Notes: generated from the letters alone by a model not told the origin. Positions 1 to 7,148 are shown, counted from the stretch's first letter. The stretch is 8,384 bases of DNA from JADJPL01 sp041183125 (GCA_041183125.1 JBEGMH010000174.1:1-8384), one strand, 5' to 3'. Made by a program: numbers and translations.

Positions 1-530
1 GTGCGATGGTCCTCTATTTTAGCGCGCACAGGAGCGTGGGGGGGGATGCGTTCTTCCGGTTTTGGACCCATGCCGGGGAAGCAGCGGGTTTCTTTTTCGT
101 GTTGGGCTATCTGTTGTTCCGGCACCGGCACCGCGCGTTGGCCCTGCCTGTGTTGACCTTGGGGGTCTCGTTGTTGGCAAACGCGGCGAAGCGTTTTTTC
201 CGGCAGCCTCGCCCGGCGCGCTATTTTGAGGAGTTGGGCCTTTTGGAGCAACTCCGCCCCGTTGCCGGGGTTCCTTTGCTCAAGGGGCTGAGCAGTCTGC
301 CTTCGGGCCATACGATGGCGGCTTTTGCCTTTTTTTCCTTTCTGGCGTTCTGCATTCCGCAGAAGCGCTGGGCGGCGCTCCTGCTCTTTTTGGCAGCTCT
401 GTTGGTCGGGGTTTCCCGGGTCTATTTAGGCCAGCACTTTGAGGAGGACGTGTTGTTGGGGAGTGTGTTGGGCCTGTTGTTGTCTGCCCTTGTGTTCCGC
501 TACAGCCATGTAGGGACAAAGGTGGGCTAA
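1..530 (+). CDS. PAP2-superfamily membrane phosphatase (5' partial)
   Basis: This is an integral membrane phosphatase of the type 2 phosphatidic acid phosphatase family. Such enzymes remove phosphate from lipid phosphates or undecaprenyl pyrophosphate at the membrane. All three PAP2 signatures are present. Numbering from the ATG at base 6, they are K62-x6-R69-P70, P99-S100-G101-H102, and S137-R138-x5-H144-x3-D148. H102 and H144 are the expected catalytic histidines. Hydrophobic stretches lie near residues 25-38, 46-60, 104-117, 122-136 and 149-165. The frame is open to the left edge, and the first predicted membrane helix of the family seems to be missing, so the gene probably starts outside the window and the ATG at base 6 is probably internal. 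The stop (528-530) overlaps the stop of the convergent methyltransferase gene. The substrate cannot be told from the sequence. Confidence 0.9.
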   Translation, partial: AMVLYFSAHRSVGGDAFFRFWTHAGEAAGFFFVLGYLLFRHRHRALALPVLTLGVSLLANAAKRFFRQPRPARYFEELGLLEQLRPVAGVPLLKGLSSLPSGHTMAAFAFFSFLAFCIPQKRWAALLLFLAALLVGVSRVYLGQHFEEDVLLGSVLGLLLSALVFRYSHVGTKVG

Positions 531-1888
531 GTCTGTAGATCCATTAAGATGCGCCAGTTTTTGGGGTAATAATTATTGACGCGGTCTTTGAGGACTTTGA
601 CCCAGCCGAGGTTGAGTTCCTGGTGGCGGACGAGCGTCCAGCCTTGCGGGGCACGCGGTACTGAAATGGTTTCCTTTTTCAAAAAAAGCAGGGCGTTGGT
701 CCGGTCGAGCGCTACGGCCGGGAGTGCGTTGGAGACGGCGAGGCTCAACGCCAATTCCGGGGCGGGTACCAGGTCCTGTCCTTTTAGGCAGCCTACTTCA
801 ACCCCCCAATCCATACGGTGCAGGGTTTGGGAGAGGGTTGCTGTCCAGGGTTCTATCGGTTTGGGCAGGGCCCGCACGTTTTGTTGGGCGTCTATGAAAA
901 AGCGGTATGCTTCCGGCTGCGCCAACCACTTGCCGACTTGGGGGAGCCATTTGGGGGGGAGCGGCTCCCAGCCCCGTATCTTGCCGGTTTTATCCTCTGT
1001 CCGGCGGGGGTTTTCCCCTACTTTTCGCAGGCAAGCCAGGTAAAACCCCTCCCCGCGCACGCGGTGCGGATAACATTGGTAGCCGGGCTGCACTTCCTGT
1101 ATGCCCCAATCGGCGGGAATATCCAGGGGAGCCTCTTCGAACCCGAATTCCCGGGCCATCCACCGCACATTTTCAGCATTTTCTTCTTCGTGGTAGGTGC
1201 AAGTGCTGTAGATCAGGATTCCGCCGGGTCGCAGCAAGCCGGCTGCGTCGGCCAGGATGCGGCGCTGGCGTGCGGTACACAAGCGCAGTGCTTCGGGCGA
1301 CCACTCCTGCACAGCATCCGGGTCTTTTCGGAACAAGCCTTCCCCGGAACAGGGGGCATCGAGCAGCAGCAGGTCGAACCAAGCGCCCAGGGCGCTCAGG
1401 TCGCGGCTGTCGTGATTGGAACTACAAGTATTGGGGTAGCCCCAGCGCGCCAGGTTGTGGCGCAGCACCTGATAGCGGGGGCGTATCACTTCGTTGGCCA
1501 ACAATAGCCCTTTCATACCCAAGAGATCTGCCAGGAGCGTGCTCTTCCCACCCGGTGCCGCGGCGAGGTCTAATGCGCGCAACGGACTGCCCAGGTCGCA
1601 CAACTGCCGTACCGCCGCTTCCACCAACATGGAGGAAGCCTCTTGGACATAGTAGGCCCCGGCGTGCAGGGCAGGGTCGAGGGTGAAGACCGGGCGTTCA
1701 TTTAGATATACTCCTTTAGAGCTCCATTTTACTTTTTCAAAATTTTCCTGCCTTTTTATTTCTTTTAAAAAATGATAGCGAACACTAACCGGCGGGGGAG
1801 AATGGAGGGCTTTTTCGAAGTTGGCCCATTGATTGCCCAGGGTATGCTGCATGCGGTGCTGAAAATCAGCCGGTAAAATGAGGGACAT
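527..1888 (-). CDS. rsmF: RsmF/NOL1-NOP2-Sun family RNA cytosine-C5 methyltransferase
   Basis: This is a SAM-dependent RNA m5C methyltransferase of 453 aa, close in size to E. coli RsmF (YebU), which modifies 16S rRNA. An N-terminal RNA-binding segment (about 1-75) precedes the Rossmann methyltransferase core (about 80-290). The core has the SAM loop LDLAAAPGGKS (106-116), the DAPCSGEG motif with C180, and the STCTY motif with C230. C180 and C230 are the two cysteines expected in this family, one for catalysis and one for product release. The C-terminal part (about 310-453), ending in NYYPKNWRILMD, resembles the PUA-like tail of RsmF-type proteins. That tail supports RsmF over RsmB, but the exact target base is inferred only at family level. 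The ATG at 1888 lies just 33 bp beyond the U-tract of the upstream terminator. Codons for residues about 35-68 are locally AT-rich compared with the rest of the gene. Confidence 0.9.
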   Translation of the reverse strand: MSLILPADFQHRMQHTLGNQWANFEKALHSPPPVSVRYHFLKEIKRQENFEKVKWSSKGVYLNERPVFTLDPALHAGAYYVQEASSMLVEAAVRQLCDLGSPLRALDLAAAPGGKSTLLADLLGMKGLLLANEVIRPRYQVLRHNLARWGYPNTCSSNHDSRDLSALGAWFDLLLLDAPCSGEGLFRKDPDAVQEWSPEALRLCTARQRRILADAAGLLRPGGILIYSTCTYHEEENAENVRWMAREFGFEEAPLDIPADWGIQEVQPGYQCYPHRVRGEGFYLACLRKVGENPRRTEDKTGKIRGWEPLPPKWLPQVGKWLAQPEAYRFFIDAQQNVRALPKPIEPWTATLSQTLHRMDWGVEVGCLKGQDLVPAPELALSLAVSNALPAVALDRTNALLFLKKETISVPRAPQGWTLVRHQELNLGWVKVLKDRVNNYYPKNWRILMDLQT

Positions 1889-1921
1889 AGCGTGTCGGCG
1901 ATAGGGGGGTACAGAAAGGCG

Positions 1922-1963
1922 AAAAAAAGAGGCTGTGCCACCAGCGGTGGTGCAGCCTCTTTT
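1922..1963 (-). terminator. Rho-independent terminator after the FKBP gene
   Basis: On the minus strand a stem of 11 bp, a 2x2 internal mismatch and 5 more bp enclose a 3-nt loop (arms 1946-1963 and 1925-1942). A run of seven T follows at 1928-1922. It sits 38 bp after the FKBP stop codon and before the methyltransferase start, so it most likely ends the seven-gene minus-strand set. On the plus strand the same arms pair fully with two G-U wobbles, but no good U-tract follows (four T, then CAGGGG). Termination of the minus strand is therefore the better reading. Confidence 0.88.
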
Positions 1964-2001
1964 CAGGGGGGAGCGGTTGGTTTTCCGCTGTAAAAAGCTG
2001 C

Positions 2002-2451
2002 CTATTTCCAGTCGAGCAATTCGATCTCAAAGACGAGCACGGAGTTGCCGGGGATACTACCGGTACCGCTGGGGCCATATCCCAGTTGAGAAGGGATGAA
2101 GAAAGTGCCTTTTCCGCCTTTTTGGAGTAAGGGGATGCAAATTTTCCATCCTTCGATGAGGTTGCTGAGCGGGAACTGGATGGGTTTCGTGGACTGGTCG
2201 AAGACATTTTTGTTGAGCAGGTACCCTTTGTAATTCACGGTCACGGTGGACGTAATGCTTGGGCTGCCGCCGGTACCGGGCGTGGGGATGATGTAATAAA
2301 TCCCCGAGCTGTGGCGGGTAGCGCTGAGTTTGTTGTCGGCCAGGTATTGCTCGATCTTTTCCTGGTCCACCATGGCCTGGTCTTCGAACTTACAGGAGTT
2401 GAGTAAAAAGACACAAGAGGCCAAGAGGAGGAAGTGGATAGCGATTTTCAT
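2002..2451 (-). CDS. FKBP-type peptidyl-prolyl cis-trans isomerase, lipoprotein
   Basis: This is an exported prolyl isomerase of 149 aa that would help fold envelope proteins. The N-terminus is a lipoprotein signal: a hydrophobic stretch (4-17) and lipobox LNSC with the lipidated cysteine at C20. An FKBP domain covers about residues 65-148. Recognisable family motifs are VNYKGYL (72-78), VFD (83-85), IEGW (99-102), IPSQLGYG (119-126) and the closing VLVFEIELL (138-146). Residues 25-60, with IEQYLADN and GIYYII, match the linker common in Bacteroidota FKBP lipoproteins. Residues after C20 are K-F-E-D, so acidic residues lie at +3 and +4 as in the Bacteroidota lipoprotein export signal. Surface exposure is possible but inferred. 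The gene lies 30 bp after the repeat-protein gene and is the last before the terminator at 1922-1963. Confidence 0.93.
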   Translation of the reverse strand: MKIAIHFLLLASCVFLLNSCKFEDQAMVDQEKIEQYLADNKLSATRHSSGIYYIIPTPGTGGSPSITSTVTVNYKGYLLNKNVFDQSTKPIQFPLSNLIEGWKICIPLLQKGGKGTFFIPSQLGYGPSGTGSIPGNSVLVFEIELLDWK

Positions 2452-2481
2452 AAAGTAGTGTGTTGGCTGGTTGATGATGGT

Positions 2482-3384
2482 TTATTTGCCCAAAAATAAT
2501 TCCCCGAAGCGAACATTGACGGTAATATTGGGATAAAATTCCGATTTGGGGCGGAAGGTGACTTTTTTGATACCGGGAGCGGTTTCCTGGATGAGGAACT
2601 TCATGCCGCTGGGCAGTTGTAGTTTGCTGTGTTGGGTACTGAGGTTGTATTGAAAGCCTGCCAGGTCGGGCGTATGGAGGAAGACCTGGGAGTAGTCGGC
2701 CTGGAGGTTGAGGTCGAGGAGACCGGTGGCGGCGAAGATATTGAGTACGCCATACTGGGCATTGATATCGAAGCGCCCGCTCAGGTTCTTGAGGGTCATA
2801 TCGGAGCGTCGTGCGATGATGGCTGCGTTGCCGTCCAGACGGTCTCCGTTGAGTTCTCCGAAGAAGGTATGGATATCCATCCAGCCCTTGATGTTTTGCA
2901 GGGCTATTTGGCTGAACCGGCTATTGACGCGCAGTCGGTTGTTGAGGTTTTCGATATCGGCTAATCCGTAGTTGGTCTTGAGATAAACGGGACATTCGGC
3001 GGGTACTTTGATCAGGTAAACGGCTTTGAGGCGCGATTGCGGGGCTTTTTCCCCGTCTGGGACGGAGATGAAGTTGCGCAGGTAGATTTTATTTTTCACC
3101 CGCTGGGTGATGTATTGGAGGTATTCGAGGTCTTGTTGGGCCGTCTCTTTGCTTTCGTGTTTGGCGACCAGGTCTATCTGTATGCGGATGATGGGCTGGT
3201 TCCAGGTTTCGATGAACACCTCTGCCCGGTCGCCGTCTATATTGACCTCGTAGGTATCTTTGTAGGCGAATTCTTTGTTGATCCGCTTGGTGACGACCTG
3301 AACGACGGAGGCCTGCTGGGCGGTGCCTGCAAAGGCCCACAGCCCGAGGGCGGCCACAAGGAGCGTTTTATGCAGGATTTTCAT
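2482..3384 (-). CDS. Secreted beta-repeat protein (DUF4097/adhesin-like)
   Basis: This is a 300-aa exported protein of unknown function. A signal peptide (K2 to about A22, hydrophobic core 8-20, likely cut at GTA|QQ) shows export, and no lipobox is seen. Residues 30-135 are a beta-rich N-terminal region with a charged helix-like patch at about 76-98. Residues 138-227 consist of five consecutive 18-residue units with the pattern x-[FY/R]-[GS]-x-hydrophobic-x-hydrophobic, then less regular units to about 256. This resembles the stacked strands of DUF4097/putative auto-transporter adhesin proteins, a family assignment made from pattern and not from a database match. It has no cysteine-rich, protease or sugar-hydrolase motif that I can see. 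The gene follows the anti-sigma-like gene after 85 bp and precedes the FKBP gene by 30 bp, so an envelope role or being a target of the sigma system is plausible. Confidence 0.82.
   Translation of the reverse strand: MKILHKTLLVAALGLWAFAGTAQQASVVQVVTKRINKEFAYKDTYEVNIDGDRAEVFIETWNQPIIRIQIDLVAKHESKETAQQDLEYLQYITQRVKNKIYLRNFISVPDGEKAPQSRLKAVYLIKVPAECPVYLKTNYGLADIENLNNRLRVNSRFSQIALQNIKGWMDIHTFFGELNGDRLDGNAAIIARRSDMTLKNLSGRFDINAQYGVLNIFAATGLLDLNLQADYSQVFLHTPDLAGFQYNLSTQHSKLQLPSGMKFLIQETAPGIKKVTFRPKSEFYPNITVNVRFGELFLGK
2704..2973 (-). repeat. Five tandem 18-residue protein repeats
   Basis: This stretch encodes residues 138-227 of the secreted protein. The units begin at residues 138, 156, 174, 192 and 210 and have no insertions. 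Shared positions are an aromatic or Arg at 2, Gly/Ser at 3, hydrophobics at 5, 7, 10, 14 and 16, and often Gly at 12 (units 2-5). The periodicity is only at protein level, since the DNA units have diverged. A solenoid or beta-helix-like fold is the inferred structure. Confidence 0.75.
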
Positions 3385-3469
3385 AGGTATGAAGCATTTG
3401 CGGGTTTACCATAATGAGGCCTGGTGCAAGGGGGTGTTTTTCCAAAGAACGTTCGATATGGGGGTGTGT

Positions 3470-4075
3470 TCAGAGTACGGCGGCCATTTTCCGGACCACC
3501 TGGTTTCGCTGCAGTTCTACCCGGGTGAGTTCCTGGGCTATCTGTTCGTCGAAGCCATAGATTTGTAGCACCTTCCTCAATTCCTGGCTGGCGGCGTCGA
3601 GTTCTTTCAAGGAGCCGATGAGTTCTTCGCCCTGGGGGTCGTGGTACTGGCGGTGATAGGACACGAAGGCACGGCCGACTTCGAGCATAGCGCTTTCGTC
3701 CTGTTCGGGCAGTTCGGTAGAGAAGGGGGTGGTTACAGCAGGTTCGGTTCGGGCCAAGTAGCGTATTTGGGGTTGTTGGCCTAACTGATAGGCCCTTGCG
3801 CCGGCGAACAGGGCCAAAGCCAGGGCTGCCGCGGCGCTCCAATAGTAAAGCGGGCGGATACGCCGGGGCTTAAGTTCTCCGGACACGGCATCCCAAACAG
3901 AAGGTGGGGGTTCGTACTCCGGTAGTCTGCGCAGGGCGCGTTGCAGGGCAGCTTCTTTTTCGCGGAAGGCTAACTCGGAGGCGATGGCGTCCCAGAGCCG
4001 TGGCTGTGCCTGGTATTCTGGCAGGGATTGGATGGCCTGTCGCAGGGTGGAATGGTTATTTTCGCGCATACTCAC
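3470..4075 (-). CDS. Anti-sigma-factor-like single-TM membrane protein
   Basis: This is probably the membrane-bound regulator of the sigma factor encoded just upstream. It has a cytoplasmic N-terminus (1-74), one membrane segment at about 76-95 (YYWSAAAALALALFAGA) preceded by the basic KPRRIRP, and a periplasmic C-terminus (about 97-201). A helical, possibly coiled-coil region lies at about 148-200. The N-terminus carries two copies of an LPEY...P..WDA...EL motif (11-35 and 44-68). There is no zinc-binding HxxxCxxC signature of classical ZAS anti-sigma factors, and the protein has no cysteine at all. The start at 4075 is a GTG that overlaps the sigma stop codon by 4 nt (GTGA). An ATG two codons later (4069) is an equally good start, 2 nt after the sigma stop. 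Either way translational coupling is likely. The anti-sigma function rests on position and topology, not on a clear family match. Confidence 0.82.
   Translation of the reverse strand: MSMRENNHSTLRQAIQSLPEYQAQPRLWDAIASELAFREKEAALQRALRRLPEYEPPPSVWDAVSGELKPRRIRPLYYWSAAAALALALFAGARAYQLGQQPQIRYLARTEPAVTTPFSTELPEQDESAMLEVGRAFVSYHRQYHDPQGEELIGSLKELDAASQELRKVLQIYGFDEQIAQELTRVELQRNQVVRKMAAVL
3872..4045 (-). repeat. Duplicated LPEY-P-WDA-EL motif in the anti-sigma-like protein
   Basis: Two 25-residue copies (residues 11-35 and 44-68) are offset by exactly 33 residues, and 12 of 25 positions are identical: L, A, LPEY, P, WDA and EL. They lie in the cytoplasmic part, where a sigma factor would be bound. 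Confidence 0.75.
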
Positions 4076-4602
4076 AGCATTTTTTTCAATATTTCCCGCA
4101 GCCTTTTTTTGGCATAAAAGAGCTGGGATTTAGAGGTTCCAGTAGAAATCCCTAATAAATCAGCGACTTCCTGATGGGAATAGCCTTCTACTTCGATGAG
4201 GATAAAGACCGTCCGATACCCGGGGGGGAGGCTGTTGATGGCCTGCTGCAGGTACTCTGCCTCTATGAAGTCGCCCCAATCCAGGGCATAATCCGCGGGG
4301 ATAGCTTCTTCGGGGTCGAACACTTGCTGCCGCTTGACTTTGCTGATCGCGGTGCGCAGGACGATGGTTTTGATCCAGGCGCCGAGCGTGGATTCCTTCC
4401 TAAAGCGGGCGAGGTGCTGAAACACTTTGACGAAGGCTTCCTGAAGCACGTCGTTGGCGAGTTCGAAATCGCCGGTGATGCGGTAGGCAAGCGTATACAT
4501 GGCCTGGTTGTACCGTTCGTACAAAGCGCGTTGGGCAAGCCTGTCCTCGCGAAGACAGGCTTGGATGAGTTCTGATTCCGTCATGCTGAGCGGATAGGCC
4601 AT
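4072..4602 (-). CDS. ECF-subfamily RNA polymerase sigma factor
   Basis: This is a 176-aa sigma-70 family factor of the extracytoplasmic function type. It would direct RNA polymerase to a small stress or envelope regulon. Sigma region 2 covers about residues 24-90, with ALYERYNQAMYTLAYRITGD and the conserved DVLQEAFVKVF (51-61). A short variable linker follows (about 91-116). Region 4 (about 118-172) has SLPPGYRTVF and the helix-turn-helix YSHQEVADLLGISTGTSKS, which would contact the -35 element. There is no C-terminal extension. The ATG at 4602 gives a few extra residues, and an internal ATG at 4584 (MTESELIQ) is a possible alternative start. The gene lies 63 bp after fhs and overlaps the anti-sigma-like gene. 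I see no TAnnTTTG box in that 63-bp gap, so it may be read from upstream or from its own ECF-type promoter, which I could not identify. Confidence 0.93.
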   Translation of the reverse strand: MAYPLSMTESELIQACLREDRLAQRALYERYNQAMYTLAYRITGDFELANDVLQEAFVKVFQHLARFRKESTLGAWIKTIVLRTAISKVKRQQVFDPEEAIPADYALDWGDFIEAEYLQQAINSLPPGYRTVFILIEVEGYSHQEVADLLGISTGTSKSQLFYAKKRLREILKKML

Positions 4603-4665
4603 ACAGGTGCTTGCTGGTGTTGTGAGAAAGAGGGCACCCCGGGCTGAAAGGTTGGCTGTGTGGGG

Positions 4666-6339
4666 TTAAAAAAGCCCGGAGATATTTCCTTCGGCATCTA
4701 TGTCAATGGTTTCTGCTGCCGGGTGTTCGGGCAGTCCGGGCATGCGCATAATGTCCCCGGTGATGGGGATGAGGAAGCGGGCACCAGCGGCGATTTCGAT
4801 TTCCCGGACGGTAATGTCGAACCCCTGGGGCCTGCCCCGCCGTTCAGGGTTGTCTGACAAGGACTTTTGGGTCTTGGCGATGCAGACGGGCAGGTCTTGC
4901 AGGCCGAGGCGTTCGATTTTTCGCAGGTCGGCCTGTGCTTTCGGGGCATAGGTCACGCCATCGGCACCATAGATCCGCGTGGCGATGCGGGCGATTTTGG
5001 TTTCGACCGGTTCGTCCCAGCGGTAGAGCGGGGTAAACGACGGCTTGTCGGGCCCATCGGCTATCGCCGCTACCGATTCCGCGAGGCTTCGGCCACCGGC
5101 TCCGCCCTGTGCCCAGATATCGCAGTCAAAAGCGGGCGTTTGTATAGCGGCACAATACTGCAGCAGGGCATCTATTTCTGGCTGGCTATCGCCGGGGAAG
5201 CGGTTGATCGCCACGACGGCGGGAAGCCCGAACGCCTGGGCGCTGTCGAGGTGTTTGTCCAGGTTACAGACCCCGCGCAGCAGGGCATCCACATCGGGTT
5301 CGGCGAGGGTTTTGAGGTCTTTGCCCCCGTGGTATTTCAGGGCGCGGATGGTTGCGACGATCACCACCGCGCTGGGGGCCAGCCCTGCCGACTGGCATTT
5401 GATGTCCAGGAACTTTTCGGCACCCAGGTCGAAGCCAAAGCCAGCTTCCGTCACGACATAGTCCGACAGCGACAAGCCCATGCGGGTGGCGATGACGGAG
5501 TTGGTGCCCTGGGCGATATTGGCGAAGGGGCCACCGTGCAGCAGGGCAGGGGTACCTTCCAGGGTCTGCACTAAGTTGGGCAGTAGGGCATCTTTGAGCA
5601 GGGCGGCCATAGCACCATGTGCTTTCAGGTCGCGGGCATAGACCGGCTGCTTGTCATAGGTAAACCCGACGAAAATATCGCCGAGGCGCTTTTTGAGGTC
5701 TTCCAGGTTATTGCTGAGACAAAGAATAGCCATGACCTCTGAGGCGACGGTGATGTCAAAACCACTTTCCCGGGGAACTCCATTGGTCGCTCCCCCCAGG
5801 CCCAGTACGATATGCCGCAGGGAGCGGTCGTTCATGTCCATGACCCTTTTCCAGGCGATGGTGCGGGGGTCCAGCCCCAGGTTGTTCTTTTTGTTTTGTA
5901 GGTTGTTGTCTATGAGGGCAGAAAGCAGGTTGTGTGCCTTCTCCACTGCTGAGAAATCACCGGTGAAGTGGAGGTTGATGTCTTCCATCGGTACGACCTG
6001 GGAGTATCCGCCTCCGGTAGCGCCCCCTTTCATGCCAAAGACAGGCCCCAGGGAAGGTTCGCGCAGGACGACGCAGGTGCGTTTCCCGATTTGGTTGAGG
6101 GCTTGCGCGAGGCCAATAGAGACGGTGGTCTTACCCTCCCCTGCCGGGGTGGGGGAGATAGCGCTGACGAGGATGAGCTTGCCTTTGGCCACCTGTTGGG
6201 GCTGGATCAGCGACAGGGGCAGTTTCGCTTTGTATTTCCCGTAGCGGGAGAACTGTTCTTCCGACAAGCCGAGTTGTGCGGCAATGGTGCTGATATCCCG
6301 CATGGGGATCGAGCGGGTGATATCGAGGTCGGTCTGCAT
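4666..6339 (-). CDS. fhs: Formate-tetrahydrofolate ligase
   Basis: This cytoplasmic enzyme joins formate to tetrahydrofolate using ATP, giving 10-formyl-THF for purine synthesis and one-carbon metabolism. Its 557 aa match the usual family length. The ATP-binding loop TPAGEGKTT is at 64-72, the first FTHFS signature region GMKGGATGGGY at 102-112, and the second signature VVIVATIRALKYHGG at 325-339. The first signature has Thr where the classical pattern has Ala (GGAAGGG), a conservative change. The ATG at 6339 is used here. M13 (6303) is a weaker alternative start. The gene follows the SDR gene after 23 bp, which suggests co-transcription. The 7-bp inverted repeat around its stop codon lacks a U-tract, so transcription may continue into the sigma gene. 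Confidence 0.97.
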   Translation of the reverse strand: MQTDLDITRSIPMRDISTIAAQLGLSEEQFSRYGKYKAKLPLSLIQPQQVAKGKLILVSAISPTPAGEGKTTVSIGLAQALNQIGKRTCVVLREPSLGPVFGMKGGATGGGYSQVVPMEDINLHFTGDFSAVEKAHNLLSALIDNNLQNKKNNLGLDPRTIAWKRVMDMNDRSLRHIVLGLGGATNGVPRESGFDITVASEVMAILCLSNNLEDLKKRLGDIFVGFTYDKQPVYARDLKAHGAMAALLKDALLPNLVQTLEGTPALLHGGPFANIAQGTNSVIATRMGLSLSDYVVTEAGFGFDLGAEKFLDIKCQSAGLAPSAVVIVATIRALKYHGGKDLKTLAEPDVDALLRGVCNLDKHLDSAQAFGLPAVVAINRFPGDSQPEIDALLQYCAAIQTPAFDCDIWAQGGAGGRSLAESVAAIADGPDKPSFTPLYRWDEPVETKIARIATRIYGADGVTYAPKAQADLRKIERLGLQDLPVCIAKTQKSLSDNPERRGRPQGFDITVREIEIAAGARFLIPITGDIMRMPGLPEHPAAETIDIDAEGNISGLF

Positions 6340-6362
6340 GGTATATGCTTGGGTTACCCGGT

Positions 6363-7127
6363 TTAGATGGTATAGCCGCCGTCGGCGGTGAAAACAGAAC
6401 CCGTGGAGTAAGCCGATGCGTCGCAGGAGAGGAAGAGCGTCAGGGCGGCGATTTCTTCCGGGGTACCGATGCGGGCGATGGGCTGCAAGCCCATCATGTG
6501 CTGTAGGATTTGCTCATTGGCCCAGAGCGCCTCGCTGAACTTGGTTTTGATAAGGCCGGGGCAGATGGCGTTGGCGCGAACGCCGTAAGCACCCCATTCT
6601 TTGGCCATGACTTTGGTCAGGGAGAGGAGGGCTGCCTTGCTGACGCTGTAAATCCCCAACTGCGGCTCCGGTTTGAGCCCACCGATGCTGCTGATATTGA
6701 CAATCGCCCCTCCGCCCCTGGATTTCATGGAAGGCAGGACGAGCTTGCCCAGTTCGAACGGCCCTTTGACGTTGACGTCCATGATCTTGTCGAAAGCCCA
6801 GGTCTCGGTATCTTCTACCGGCCCGAAGACGGGGTTGGCGGCGGCGTTGTTGATGAGGATATCCACCCCTCCATATTGGGCGAAAGTCCCTTGTACGAGG
6901 GACTGGAGGTCTTCCCCTTTGCCGACGTTGGCGGCGATGGCAGTTGCGTCTATGCCTTCTATGCGCAAGGAGGCGCACAAGGCGTCGAGCGCTTCTTGTT
7001 TGCGACTGGAAACCACTACTTTGGCACCAGCCTGGCCCAGGGCACGGGCGATGGCCTCGCCTATTCCCTTACTGGCACCGGTGACGATGGCTACCTTTCC
7101 GTCGAGGTTGAACATGGATTGGATCAT
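6363..7127 (-). CDS. SDR-family NAD(P)-dependent oxidoreductase (DHRS4-like)
   Basis: This is a classical short-chain dehydrogenase/reductase of 254 aa. The cofactor loop TGASKGIG is at 16-23, NNAA at 93-96 and the structural N119. The catalytic residues are S147, Y160 and K164 (Y-x3-K), followed by the CPG turn at 189-191 and the GSVFTADGG end. The stretch GLIKTKFSEALW (191-202) and the NAA.NP.FG region (94-102) recall DHRS4-type carbonyl reductases. That is a resemblance from memory and does not fix the substrate. SSRK after the second strand (40-43) would suit NADP(H) but is not decisive. M5 at 7115 (MFNLDGKVAIVTG) is a common SDR beginning and may be the true start. The gene lies between ferredoxin (21 bp) and fhs (23 bp), probably in one operon. 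Confidence 0.93.
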   Translation of the reverse strand: MIQSMFNLDGKVAIVTGASKGIGEAIARALGQAGAKVVVSSRKQEALDALCASLRIEGIDATAIAANVGKGEDLQSLVQGTFAQYGGVDILINNAAANPVFGPVEDTETWAFDKIMDVNVKGPFELGKLVLPSMKSRGGGAIVNISSIGGLKPEPQLGIYSVSKAALLSLTKVMAKEWGAYGVRANAICPGLIKTKFSEALWANEQILQHMMGLQPIARIGTPEEIAALTLFLSCDASAYSTGSVFTADGGYTI

Positions 7128-7148
7128 TGGGTCGGTTTTTGTGGTGGG

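Noticed and set aside
818..1507. Plus-strand open frame of 229 codons within the methyltransferase gene
   Set aside because: It is antisense to the conserved SAM-binding core and catalytic cysteines, and no domain is recognisable in it.
1866..2207. Minus-strand open frame crossing the terminator and the FKBP gene
   Set aside because: It overlaps the FKBP domain in another frame, reads through the hairpin, and is serine/proline-rich without motifs.
3447..3454. Palindrome GAACGTTC between the anti-sigma-like and repeat-protein genes
   Set aside because: An 8-bp palindrome alone is expected by chance at this length. No second copy was seen upstream of other genes here.
4639..4679. Inverted repeat CCGGGCT/AGCCCGG at the end of fhs
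   Set aside because: The 7-bp stem has a 27-nt loop and no T-run after it on the minus strand, so it is not a convincing terminator.
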